Source: Icerya purchasi (lineage: Eukaryota; Arthropoda; Insecta; Hemiptera; Monophlebidae). Taken from it: 64,000 bases of DNA. The notes beneath the pieces are model-generated. The model searched no databases, had not been told where the DNA came from, and saw only the letters and a program-made list of their open reading frames with translations. A program made the translations under genes and the position numbers. Below are positions 23,404-34,899 of the stretch, piece after piece. Where the stretch lies: the NCBI GenBank assembly GCA_039619475.1, contig CM077115.1, positions 559,394,374 through 559,458,373 of the forward strand. Reading direction: 5' to 3'. How positions within the stretch are numbered: position 1 is the first letter of the stretch; every line of letters starts with the position of its first letter.

Positions 23404-25090
23404 TAAAGATTACATTTTACATGAATTTTTCGCTTATACAAAACTCTTTTTCCATTACCAAAGGAGAGCGATGAATCTAATTTATTCCAGTCCTACATAA
23501 ATCCAAGCTCGCGCAAATAGGTAGATAGCTAAAGAATAAATTTCCTTTATATTATTAATCGAAATAGTTCGATAGAAACATATCGCTTCCTCAGAGCATG
23601 AATCGAAGGAACCAACATCGGGAAAAGAGGAAATGGTTCCCTCTATTATAACGCTTCAGTTTGGTTTGAAAGAATTTTTACATTGAATGGAAATTAAATT
23701 TATCGGCTGTAAATTTTTAATATAATTTAGCGTGGTGAAGTCAGTGTGGAAGCTGATGACGAAAAAGTGGTATTAAACGGCAACCGAACTTTTAGACATA
23801 CAAAAAAAGTAGTTTTAAACGTGACTTTGATAAGGAGATACGACTCGCAATCAGATACTGGCCGATCCGGTACTCTGAATACACCTTCTTCGAACAGTCT
23901 CAAGGTCCGCTGTAAGGTGTTTTAGCGATGAAATATTGGAACTCTCCCGAATCACGCGAATAGTTTTACTCTAAAAATTTCATTTAGATGTCATTTTAAA
24001 GGTTAAAATTAGGCGCTTTTATAAATCCCCTTCATTTACATCGAAATTCGGGTTTTTTCCTAAAAAAAAACAAAAAAAAAGAACAAAAACACTTTCCGAA
24101 CCTTCGGAACACTAGGAAACGGAAGTGGACTTAATTAGCCGACATTAACGATATTATTACGCCTACAGAGAGAAATTGCAAAAACATTTTTGCAAGCAAG
24201 CCTGTTAGAGTTGCTTTATAAACAATAACGTGGGCAGGGTTTTGTTACTTTTATCTGGTTGGACGCCTTTGCGAAAAGACCACGAAGGAATAATAAAAAC
24301 GGGCAATTTTATAAAGTTCCGTCTCGAGATGTTTCTTTTATAACTACGAAGAAAGAAAAAAGTAAAACAAAAATAGCAACAGATAGAGAGGGGCCAAAGT
24401 AGCGCATCGAGGAACAAAAGTGAAAATAAAAATATAATTTTAAAGCCCTCTTAATAAAAAGCCGAAAGTGTAACAGAAAAGGAATTTAAAATATACTGCG
24501 AAAGTTGTCGCATTTTTCTTCAATTACGGCACCGCTAACTTAATAATGTCCTCTTATTCTTTACGGGGCGTTCGCAACTTTTTCTAAAACCCGGCAATAA
24601 AAGTTTTCATCTTTTTTTCTCTTTCCGAACGTAGCGAACGCCGAAGAGAGGGCTGCACAATGAAAGAAATTCTAATTTTGTTAATAAATCCGGGGAAAAG
24701 TTGCCTCCGTGGTATTACCCCAATATTCTCACCCTTTTTAATACACACACACACACACATAAACGTAAAAAAATTTAATACAAAAATAAGAAGAAAAAAA
24801 CAGAAAGAAAAAGGAATTAATAAAAAGACCTAAAAAATCCGGAAAATAAAAAGTAAAATGACTTTGTCGTAATATACGGTATAATTTATTTAGCGGTACC
24901 GAGCGGGAAACCTCGGGATGGTCAACCATCATTTTCCACTATCGGCCATCGGGTCTGTAATTTCGGAAATACGCTCGCTCAATCACCAGATATACAATAA
25001 CGAAAAAAAAAAGAAAATAGAAAAACACGCAAAAAAAGAGAAAAACGCTGATAATATAATCGCGTTAATGTATTTTAAATTAATGTGTAA
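23404..25090. other. AT-rich non-coding DNA with (AC)n
   Basis: (AC)n at 24743-24759 and several A-runs. No gene is supported. Confidence 0.5.
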
Positions 25091-25527
25091 CTTATAAAAT
25101 ATTACGTTGGCCGTGTTGTGACAGTTGGCCCAGTTCGTGTGTGTGCACAGGGCGAGCTTCACGCTGACGTATGGTCAAGGCGAAACGGCCGGTCGACGAA
25201 AAGAAGCCCGGACGGACGACAATTGGGCCGGACCAGGTCGAGCAACGAGGATAATGACTGTCCCGGCGGAGCAGCGGGCGGCGGGGTAATTTTTGCCAGC
25301 GGAGGATTATTTGTAAAAGTGTGTAATCGCTATAGCAACAGATCGGCGCCCAAAAACACAACAAATCGCGCCAAATTTTACAAAAAGTATTTCGCAGAGC
25401 TACCTGAAGAACTCCCCCCCCCCCTACGTCAGCCGCTAACCCATTGTTGCTGGAAATTGACAATAATTGCTTAAAAATGGAACTGGGAAAATTGTAGCGG
25501 GAAATCGATAATTATCGCATTCTGTGT

Positions 25528-25656
25528 ATGACAACGACGTGCCTCTCCGATTCCGATAACGTGCACGATAGCGACTCCTCCGATGTCAATTATATGCCCG
25601 ATGACCGGTCCGATAAACGGGGGAACCCGAAGCACGCGAATAAGAACTGCCGACGC
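25528..25656 (+). CDS. Candidate first coding exon, Ser/Asp-rich, unknown
   Basis: ATG at 25528 opens a frame beginning MTTTCLSDSDNVHDSDSSDV, followed by MPDDRSDKRGNPKHANKN. It is acidic at first, then basic, with balanced codon use unlike the F/K/N/I-rich chance frames around it. A strong splice donor, CGCGTAAGC, has its GT at 25657-25658. Without splicing the frame continues to a stop at 25759-25761 (77 codons). I do not recognise the protein and cannot find the next exon. It could also be a 5' UTR frame. Confidence 0.25.
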
Positions 25657-25779
25657 GTAAGCGAAATTCCAAGTTTACATAGTAACGGAAATTCGGCAAT
25701 TGTCGAACGAGCAACAAATACAGCACGACTCGGAAAGCATTTAGACGTGTACCAGGCATAAATCCGACTACCTATTAGA

Positions 25780-25783
<4 letters not shown>

Positions 25784-25810
<27 letters not shown>
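25784..25810. repeat. (GT)n microsatellite
   Basis: Perfect GT array of 13 units. Confidence 0.97.
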
Positions 25811-25960
25811 ATTTCTCGACAAGTACATTTCGTATTTTCGAAGGTTTTCGCCAAAACGCGTGACAAGCCTCTTGAAGTCTCAGTGAGCTGAAAAATTTAA
25901 CTATTCGCAAATAACGAGTCCTACCGATTTTCTTTTTACAAACGATGCCCCCCCACGGGG

Positions 25961-28611
25961 GGGGGGGGCTAGTTAAAATCTCAATGATGCGATTGATTCT
26001 ATTTAATTAATCCGTTAATTCGGTACTGAGTCTTTTACGACGCCACTCTGTTAAAACGCGGCACTTAAAATCGAAACGTCTTTCGATAAACATTGCAGGG
26101 CCGTTTTAACAGGCTTTGTCGTTAGTAGCATTCGGCGGCAGAATGTTGAAAAAATAAATACGACGCTTGCATATGAAAATGTAACTTATCCACCCGATTC
26201 CAAAAGACGCGGCTGGTGGAGTCATATATTTAATTTAATATAATGTTAATGCGGTAAAATTCTAATTACCGTTTTATTCTAAATCTCATTAATATATATA
26301 TGAAACGCTATTTAACCTACTTTAACGCTGTCATTTTGGCCTTGTAATTTTTTTTACTTTAAAACAAGCCAATTTATTGTTCACTCTGCACAAATTCCGC
26401 TGAATTCAATCACGCGATTAGGTTTGAGATTTGGCTAAGGAAATTCATAAAAAAAAAACAACCAGCGCAGTCGAGAAAGCTATCAAAAAATCGAGAAACG
26501 GTCGAATTTCAGTGAGAAGGTGACCGCCCCCTACCGGTATTCTGCTGCAGCTTGGAAACCAGTAGTTTAGCGTCAATGCTTGTATAGGAAATGTTTTTCT
26601 TTAATTTCCTGCCTTGTGATGTTGTCAGTGTTTCGTTTACCACATGAGGACGTTTTGCGACTTTTCGTTTCCTGCTTTCCATTTTTTCCGTTTTGCTTTT
26701 GTCGGCCAGTTGTTTACTTTTAGAATTTCTGCTTCTCTTACCTAAGACCCTCCTATTTTTTGTTTTAGTTCTGATGGGGCCGTTGATGCAATATCCTTCC
26801 GAAACGTCAGGAGTTACGATGAATTTTTTTTAGGTGAATAAAAGAAATTTTAGCAGCTTTTACGAATGAAAATACATAAGATATCCCGAACGAAAGAAAA
26901 GTGTGTAATAAAAATATTCAAATCTTAGAAAATTTAAAAAATACATTTAAAGCAGAAATATGACTTTACAGTAGACAGTTCTTTTCGATTAGCGAAGTTT
27001 TTTAATTGAAATGAAAACGCGATAACAGATTGCGTTTAGAAGGTCGGAACAGGTTAATTGCCGCACTCAGTGATGGGGAAGTAACAACAGGCGCAAAATA
27101 AAAGCAACCGGAACCGAGTCCAATTATGATATTTCCCCTTTTTAAACTTCGCGGAATGTGTTAGTTTTCTTCGCTTACGGATAATGCTGTTGAAAATGCG
27201 AGGAAGAAGCCGTGATTATCGGACACGGTCAGAGACTGCAACAGAGAACGAAAAGAAAAAGTCTAATCGGGAAAAATATCGAAGCCGATGCGCCCCCGCA
27301 AGCACTACTAAAAATCACTGCGATGATTAATCGTACTGAAATCTGTTGTGATTATCAGCGACTTGCGCTACTAGCAGGCGAATACGATAAAAAGTTATCG
27401 CTGCCAAGTGTCAATTTAAAATGTAACTCGGAAGAGGACAAGGAAACTCTGTGCTTTGGCGAATGGTCGTCAATTTAGTAGCGGATCATGTGACAGCCAG
27501 GGGGATATGCACTCTCATTATGGTTTAACGTTATTAACGTTAATTTCCGTCTTCTCGCTGTACCAACTTCCAAACACATACAACGACGGGGGAAGGGGGT
27601 AAATTTAACAGCTGATAATGTCGTTGCGTTCGATGATGAGTGTGAACGGTCGAGGGGACAACTTTCCAAACTTTAACAGATACGGGGCGGCTTTATAAAT
27701 AAATGTACACACGAAGCAGGCTGGAAAAGGACACAAATATAATACGGCAATCTCATGCGTACCACTTTACATTTCACGATTTCATCAAGTGCGTATATTT
27801 CGGGACGTTAATTGCGCACACACAATGCAACTGAATCGACTGCGCAGTTGAAGACTCACCTGCATTCAGAGTCGCGCACGAATAATGAAGAATAGAAAAA
27901 GACGAAATTACATCCGCTTCATCATTCTTCGACTTCTTTCGTACAAGCTCCAATTATTATGGGTCTTGTCGAGGGTCCGTAATCGTAAGATTATTGAACT
28001 AGTCAAAATAGCGTATCGCGTGCCATAACTGCTGATAGCTATCGCGTTGCTCACGCAATTGTCCACACTGACGGTTCCAGGCACTCACCTGTAGCCATGA
28101 AGAAGCTACACATGTGTCATAGAATATGTCAAACACTCCCCCCGTTAACAATGAATAACAATGGACGCCAGCATTTGAAGCAACTGGAGCGTACAAAATT
28201 GCAGAACCGTGATTGTATACTTTTGATCGACTGAATTTCAGCGATTTTATCCGGCCCCTTTTGCAAATTAGAGCACTGTTCGGACGGTTTTATTAACTTA
28301 ATTATAGCAAAAATTTAATTTAGAACAAAAACAGAAGTCGACGAAAAAAACACACATTCCTACCTTAAAAATGTTGACTATTCGGCTTCGTTTCGCGACT
28401 TTTAAATCCAGCCTTTTATCCATTTTTACTCTAATAGCTTATAACACGGTGTTGCGTTTTCACGCCGGGCGCACCTAATTGCGAAAAGTGTTTTCAAATA
28501 CGCCGCTTGTATAATAAATAATTTTAAAATTCATTCTAAAATAAAAATTTTCATGAGAACAAGTTTTATTTATTTTGTTTTAATATTTCTCATTTAAGAA
28601 ATTTCCGGTAA
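25961..28611. other. Non-coding DNA, nothing recognised
   Basis: A C7 run (25948-25954) followed by a G12 run (25957-25968) marks the start. The segment 27.18-27.68 kb is somewhat GC-richer and has an 88-codon frame, but it starts with GTG and has no match. Confidence 0.45.
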
Positions 28612-29133
28612 ATTTTTCCCTTTCTTTCCAAGTCCGAAATCGGTCATACAATAGAAAATCGGCCAAAGTAGCGTATATTTATTCAGAGATTTTTGGTACA
28701 TTACAAAACCCTACCAAATTACCTCGTCAAGATTCCAAACAACTTAGTAACTTACTCTGCGCGATTACTTTATTCCGTATTTTAGAATAAACTAATTTGA
28801 ATTAGGTAACACGGTAGCCTAGTGGTTAAGGCGCTTGGCTACTAAACCGGAGGACACGGGTTCTCGAGACCTGTCTCGTTCCAGATCCGAATCGCTCCCA
28901 GGTCTATACCTAATCTGAAATAGAATATTGGTTACATCAGAGAATTATCTGGGAAAGTAAAGGCGGATCCCAAGTAGAAAGGAACTCGCTCCAATATATC
29001 AGATCGATTAAGCTTAGTTCAATGTGAACCTTCACAATCCTCGACGCCCTATCAAAAGACTTACTTTACTCAATTTGAATTATTATACTTTTTTCTGTTT
29101 ATTCCTAATTAATAAATTAATAAGTAAATAAAA
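28612..29133 (-). repeat. Dispersed repeat, left copy, interrupted by a SINE
   Basis: 28612-28804 plus 29072-29133 form one continuous copy, in inverse orientation, of the sequence at 33246-33498. Shared blocks include CTTTCTTTCCAAGTCCGAAA, CCCTACCAAATTACCTCGTC, AACTTAGTAACTTACTCTGC and TCCTAATTAATAAATTAATA, with an estimated 85 percent identity. The interruption is the SINE at 28805-29071. No protein is encoded. Confidence 0.9.
28805..29071 (+). mobile_element. Full tRNA-derived SINE with 11-bp target-site duplication
   Basis: A 267-bp insertion starting GGTAACACGGTAGCCTAGTGG, with box A TAGCCTAGTGG at 28815-28825 and a box B-like GGTTCTCGAGACC at 28859-28871 (two extra bases inside the consensus). 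The end is CTTACTTTACTC, with no long A-tail. It is flanked by AATTTGAATTA at 28794-28804 and 29072-29082. The homologous inverted copy at 33.3 kb contains a single AATTTGAATTA and no insertion, which is the empty site. Transcription would be by RNA polymerase III, and mobilisation would need the machinery of a partner LINE that I cannot identify. Confidence 0.88.
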
Positions 29134-29668
29134 TATGTATATTATATGAAAACTACATTTTCATCAGATTTATTTCACGTTAATAGGTTAATTTAAATTA
29201 TCGAAAGAAAACCGCGCTCGATATTTAAAGTCTGAGAATCGTGTCCAAATATTATGCCTAAAGCACTTGTGTAATATTTTTCAAATTTTTTAATACAATT
29301 ATGTTTCAAAATTAATTTCATACGCAGAGGAAGAATATTTTTCAGAACGGAAAAATTCTAAACCTAATCTAGGCTTCTTTGGCTTCTTTTTTTAAACATT
29401 ACAGCCCCATGCTCCGAGACATAATTTCAGTACGCAATGTAAGTAGCAGCATGAAAAAGTGAATTTCCTTTAAAATCAGTTCGCAATCTACATTTAGTCT
29501 AAAACAAAATTTGTTTAAATAAAATAATACGCGCAAAATATATCGACTGATATTTTAATAATCTTTCACAAATTGTGAAATGCAACACGGTTCAAAAAGG
29601 TTTCATTATTTCAGAGAAATAACTCTCGCGGGATATTTTAAATATCTATTGGATTCCGTTCTATTTTC
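29134..29668. other. AT-rich non-coding DNA
   Basis: No signal recognised. Confidence 0.5.
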
Positions 29669-29699
<31 letters not shown>

Positions 29700-30788
29700 C
29701 GTCATACCAGCACAACTTACTGCAAACAACGGCGATATTGTAGGAAGAGGAACTAATAATAATAAAATCTAATGACTCCAGCGAGACATTAGGTTGTGAG
29801 AAGGGAAAGGGAGTAACACAATAAGATAAGAATGTTCAGAGGATCAATTATAGGAATGAACGCGTGCCGTGATTAAGAATAAGTACATGTTATTATGCAA
29901 GTAACTTAAAGTGAGGAATTAAGTGATCGGGATAGCATCCCGACACCATTTCCTTCTAAGTCGCCTTGGAGGATTATCTGGAAGACTGTCCGTATGCATC
30001 CTACGGATGACAGGATTGCTGCTACACTCGAATTTGTCAAACAATCTTTTGTACTGTGCAATGTGTGCATCACTGACATATGGGACCCTGAGGTCATTAT
30101 GTAACGTCAAATTGGACACGTAAGGTGGAGCAGACGTGATAGTGCGGAGTATCCTGGACTGCTGCTGTTGAATTCTTCGAAGGTTGCTTTTACAAGTACT
30201 TCCATACAATTCAATTCCATAGCGCCAAATGGGAGCGATTGCAGCAAGGTAAATGATTCGTTTGGTAGTTAAGTTGAGAGCAGACTTCCGTCCCAAAAGC
30301 GGATGTAGCGACTTCGCGCGAGCAGCAATGGCTCTTCTGATTTGTGCCACGTGTATTCGCCAAGTAAGTCTCCTGTCCTGGTACATGCCGAGATACCGTA
30401 CCGAGTTGGTTTGGGGAATTTGAGCGTTGCCAATTTTCACCGCTGGACAGCTAATTTTCCTGTTTGTAAACACGACGTGTTGACACTTGTTGGGGTTAAA
30501 CATTATGCGCCAGCTCTGTGCCCATTCAGCCAGCTTGTCTAGGTGGTTTTGTACAGCAACGTTCGCGTACGTGACCACTGAGTTGGATGCAAGAATGGCG
30601 ATATCATCAGCATACGTTGCTAGGATCGTCTGATTACTGATCGGTATGTCTGCCGTGTAGATTGAATACAAAAGAGGTCCGATCAGACTACCCTGCGGAA
30701 CTGACGATAGAATCATACCTACTTTTGAAAGACAACCATTGATATTTACGACGAAAGTTCTGCTGTTCAAGTACGACTGAAGTAACGC
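29669..30788 (-). mobile_element. Jockey-type LINE fragment: RT palm and thumb, 3' UTR, A-tail
   Basis: An uninterrupted frame, 30788 to 29919, encodes the 3' part of a reverse transcriptase. It contains VPQGSLIGPLLYSIY, the catalytic TYADDIAILA, NPNKCQHVVF, VRYLGMYQDRRLTW and the C-terminal NPPRRLRRKW, all characteristic of the Jockey clade, which lacks RNase H. A TTG at 30770 is not a start; homology runs on upstream through LLQSYLNSRTF to 30788, where a 14-base T-run on the plus strand marks the 5' truncation. After the stop there are about 220 bases of 3' UTR and an A-tail seen as T28 at 29669-29696. No frameshift is visible, so this is the youngest LINE here, but it lacks endonuclease and the N-terminal half of RT. 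No clear target-site duplication was found. Confidence 0.94.
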
Positions 30789-30803
30789 GTTTTTTTTTTT
30801 TTT

Positions 30804-32183
30804 CTGTAATTATTTGCAAAAATAGAAGTAAGAATAAAACAACGTATAAACTTAACCCGGGTAATGGTAAAATCAAAATTCGATACAGGAAAATGCTCAA
30901 ATTTTACCACGTTAAAATTGGTGCGAATAAAAAAATTCCTAGTAGCAGTGGGCAAGTGTTTCTTTTTTTTTTGCAATAAACATCATGGTTTGTCTATATC
31001 AAGATCTCCGCCATGATACTTAAAAGCCGCGAATTATATCATTCTCCGTAGATGCCTTTCTCGTGCGGATAAATATGTAGAATTCATCGACAAAAAATCT
31101 CCTCAAATCATCCCTATATCGTTACATGGGTGCGATAATTATTTCAAGAAAGAACTCTATTCGCTATAATTGCGCAAAGGACGATTTAATCATTGTTTCC
31201 TGACTATTCGGATTCTTAATGCAAATTTTATTATCGGAAAGAAACTGAACACTATTTTATCAGCGCATGCGCAGTAATAGATAAAGTATTTGCGGTAGAT
31301 TATTTTCAAATCGCTGACCGAAAATTTTTTGCTATTAGCGGAAAAAACCCGATCTTGAAAAACTGTCGAAAATCTGATTTATTTCTGAATTTTTAATTTC
31401 AATAACGGTGTAGCTCTAAAAGCAATCTGTGATGTCCCAAAAAGAACTCAACTTGAACAATTTTTTCATATGTACTTATAAAATTTGATAAATAAATGAA
31501 GAATTTCCATTTATAAATCAAAAACTCGGAATCTTCTCACACACGCACGCGTATAAAACATAAGTAATATACATATATTGATAATAGAAATAACGAAATT
31601 TTTGTGAACAATCCCCTGACAACAGAGAATACGGCTTAAAATTTTCTATAAATTCATAATCAGCGTATAGAGAGAGCTACTATGTTTGTCGTATGGTATA
31701 TCTGATCGGCTTGGTTGGGATTTATTTTGAATTTGGAAATCGATTAAGGTACACTCAGAAACCAAAAAAAAAAAAACAAAAAACAAAAAAAACACGTAAA
31801 ATATTCGTAATACGTATAAAAAACGTAAGGAAAAATGAAATCCAAAAAAAGAATACATTTATAATCCACTTGTAAGGGGTGTTATTTTAATTTTTTCTTT
31901 ATTAATAAACAAAATACGGAAATTAAAAAATTACACAAAACAACTTTATGGACGGGATTAAAAGAAACGATTGTGATTAAACACGTAGTAACGTACATCA
32001 TACGAAGGATTAAAATAAGCAAAAATTTAAAGGAAATTAAAAAAAAAAAAAAAAAGCCGTATATGATGAAATGAAAATGATCATGCTGAAACTCGATAAA
32101 AACAATTTCAAAATTCACAAGCCAGAAATATGATTTTTTTTTTTTTGAAATTTAAGACATTGTATGTTCCATGATGAAATTAT
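30804..32183. other. AT-rich non-coding DNA
   Basis: A-rich and T-rich runs near 31767-31792, 32039-32055 and 32133-32147 generate chance frames. No gene is supported. Confidence 0.5.
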
Positions 32184-32821
32184 ACTTATTTACACCTTCG
32201 ACGACGGATTTAAATGTTAATTCAAATATACAGAAAACGTTGTTGTAGAAATTGTTCGCAGTATGTAATAAATTCTCATAGACTTTCTATGGCTAGTCAT
32301 TCCAATATTGAGGGCAATGACTCAGCTGACTCTTTAGCTCGCTCGGCCGCCCGCATTGGTCCTTTCCTCGAATGTTTCCCTTGCTCAGACATTCTTTCTC
32401 TATCACGCTCTAATCATTCTAGACGTTGGTCTGACATGTATCCATCTGTATTCTCAAATAGGCTTAGAATCAATCATTCTCTACTTCCTTCTTCTCGCTT
32501 TCGTTTTTCTTTAACTCTTTCTCCCTTCTACTCTCTTCACGCTTCTGAGCCTTCTTGTATTTGTGATTCAAATCACATCCTACTCGAATGTTTTGCACTC
32601 TCTAATGAACGCTCCTTTCTTTACGCCCAACTTCTAGTTTTCGGTCTTCCTACTCCCTTTAACGCTACCTATATTTTTTCCTTCCCATTGCCTTCAGTTA
32701 TTCCATTGCTGCTGTCCTTTGTCTTTTCCATTTCCGACCGCCTGGCTATTTAGTTATAACTGTTAATTTTTCATGTTGTTGGGTCAAGGCCGCTGGCGCG
32801 CCCAGGGTAAGAAAAAAAAAA
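32184..32821 (+). mobile_element. LINE 3' end: RNase H tail, 5'-truncated
   Basis: The frame ending at 32753 contains ASHSNIEGNDSADSLARSAA, matching the end of the RNase H domain of I/Jockey-like LINEs (family: x-S-H-x-x-I-x-G-N-x-x-A-D-x-L-A, with catalytic or near-catalytic His and Asp). It then has CDSNHILLECFALSNERSF, the C/H tail motif. The stop is followed by about 57 bases of 3' UTR (GGCGCGCCCAGGGTAAG) and an A10 tail at 32812-32821. The RT domain is absent. ATGATGAAATT near 32173 and ATAATGAAATT at 32821 might be the target-site duplication. Composition is pyrimidine-rich, as in the fossil at 1.6-3.0 kb, with which the tail region shares similarity. Confidence 0.78.
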
Positions 32822-32832
32822 TAATGAAATTT

Positions 32833-33245
32833 CTGGATTTCGAATACTTATTTTTATTTGTTGTAACGCGAGAACATTAAAATTTCCCGTTTTATAAAGT
32901 TTTCTCGACGACAAGTCCCTCGCCCAATCGATTTATTTTAATTCCGAAAAAAAATCCAATTCGAGAATTTCACCTCCTGATCACTTTTCGGAATCTGCAT
33001 TAACCGCGACTAACATTTAAATATTGACAAATGCGATAGCAATTCCAGTCGCAACGTTCGGTAGCGTCTCCGGATAATATCAAACTGTTGGCTACAAGAT
33101 TAACGTTTTTTTATGATTATTTTTAAATTCTTTCTACAACACCTAAATTATAACCGTAATCATCAATTTTCTTTTTGGACTATTACTCGCGCGTGACCGT
33201 TTTAATATAGAATGTTAATTGGAAATCCTTAATTTAACATTTAGA
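32833..33245. other. AT-rich non-coding DNA
   Basis: No signal recognised. Confidence 0.5.
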
Positions 33246-33498
33246 TTATTTTATTTACTTATTAATTTATTAATTAGGAATATAACTCGGAAAATGTATA
33301 ATAATTCAAATTAGTTAAATCTAAAATACGAAACTAAATAAAGTAATCGCGTAGAGTAAGTTACTAAGTTGTTTGGAATCTTGACGGAGTAATTTGGTAG
33401 GGTTTTGTAACGTACCAAAGATCTCTGTGTAAATATACGCCACTTCGCCCGGTTTCCTATTGTATGACCGATTTCGGACTTGGAAAGAAAGGGAAAAA
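33246..33498 (+). repeat. Dispersed repeat, right copy, intact empty site
   Basis: Inverse-orientation partner of 28612-29133. It reads through the SINE insertion point without interruption, with a single TAATTCAAATT at about 33290-33312. Its last bases supply the ATG of a 187-codon F/L/Y-rich frame (33464-34027) that I do not regard as a gene. Confidence 0.9.
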
Positions 33499-34155
33499 GT
33501 ATATAAAATTATTACAAATCTATCACGAGCCCGTCATCGTAATTCCTCAACTCAGTCTAGTTTGTTGGACAGCAACGAAATTTTCTGATCAACGCCACTT
33601 TCTTTTCCATTTTCATACACATTTTGGGCTCCTATGCGGCTTCTTATATTCGGTTTTATATATCTGGCTCGGTCTGTTCTCTTCACTTAAACGGTATCTC
33701 CGATTATTATTCGCGTTAATGCCTTCAGATTTGTACATCCAATCGGTTCAGACATTTTTTTTAAACTATTTCAGTAAACTTTGTCAAATCTATAATTCCA
33801 TTGAATATTTAATTTTCCTCCTTGATGATGATTTCTCCAACCTCCCGTCGAACAAGTTTCAAACGTCTACGAATACGGTGTTGCATTCTTTTAAACTATA
33901 CTCCCCTTTTCCGATCGACAAAGCAGTCTATTCGTTCAAATGTTTTTATAATTGTTGTTCTTTTACTTTATTAATATTTCTCAATGTTAAGTGGCTTTTA
34001 GAAAAAGAAAAAAAAGCAAAAGCCTAATCACTGTCAAGCGGATGAAGAAAAAGATTTTTCGTTTCTTTGAATTTATTTATTCGAATTCATTGAAACAGGT
34101 ACAATGTCATTTACATTAAGGTTGGAAGTTTATCAATGGCAAGCCCAGATAAATT

Positions 34156-34159
<4 letters not shown>
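33499..34159. other. Non-coding, doubtful 187-codon frame
   Basis: A frame from the ATG at 33464 stays open to 34027. It is rich in F, L, Y and S, starts inside a repeat, and has no domain. Pyrimidine-rich DNA produces such frames by chance. The sequence near 34061-34100 (TTTATTTATTCGAATTCATT) may be the 3' end of the minus-strand LINE that follows. Confidence 0.35.

Positions 34160-34199
<40 letters not shown>
34160..34199. repeat. A40 homopolymer tract
   Basis: Forty consecutive A on the plus strand. It may be the tail of an old retroposed sequence or an expanded homopolymer; no retrogene is recognisable just upstream. Confidence 0.97.
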
Positions 34200-34201
<2 letters not shown>

Positions 34202-34899
34202 TTAGAAGTTAAACGATTATTTGGTAATAAAAATGCCACTTAAAGTAATGGCGCCCATTTTCTAGACTACAAGTTCAGTCACAAATACGCTGGGATAAGG
34301 CTGCTCGAATTGAATTATAAATAGGGTACAATCAAAAGTGCGCTAAAGGCAAAAAATTTATAATTCTTTACCAAAACAGTTACTGTCGTATACCGATGAT
34401 GATAATACGTTTGGAAATACTATAAAAAATGAAAGTTTTTTTATCCATTTGAAGGAATTTTTTAGCATTTGCCGTGTGACCTATCGACCGAAGGACCGTG
34501 TCACAAAATCGCGTTACTTCCCGCTGTCAAGACAAAATATAGAAGTTACTAAAAGCACCAGTCGCTTCACGTCACAGAGTACGACATCATATTTTATAAT
34601 TTTTCGAAGGTAGTCAGTAAATTGAGACCAAGTTTTCTCCGTTACGAACGAATGTCAACTGAATGATAAGTAAATATATATGTATATATATATCTATATA
34701 TTACGAAAATTTCATTCTTACAGCGGGATTTTTTTGATAGAAATTTTTAACGTGCCCTCGACGTGATAAAAAAATTATCGGCGGAAGTAGGTTAAAATCG
34801 GTTTCACACGAAGAACTACATAATTTTAATATCAACTTGAATAAATATTTTAAATACTTTCTTATCGAAGTCATTAGAAACGAATTTAAATCTTTTTTT
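34200..34899. other. AT-rich non-coding DNA
   Basis: No signal recognised. Confidence 0.5.

Larger units (their letters stand above)
25091..25960. other. GC-rich segment, possible 5' exon region
   Basis: GC-rich and CpG-rich with a C11 run at 25414-25424. The longer open frames at 25.09-25.47 kb on both strands begin with GTG or TTG rather than ATG and have no family match, so I do not call them. A better candidate is the short frame from 25528, listed separately. Confidence 0.4.

Noticed and set aside
25092..25474. Opposed frames of 118 and 123 codons in GC-rich DNA
   Set aside because: Both begin with GTG or TTG, overlap each other almost fully and have no family match.
33464..34027. 187-codon F/L/Y-rich frame
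   Set aside because: Starts inside a dispersed repeat, composition is that of pyrimidine-rich DNA, and no domain is visible.
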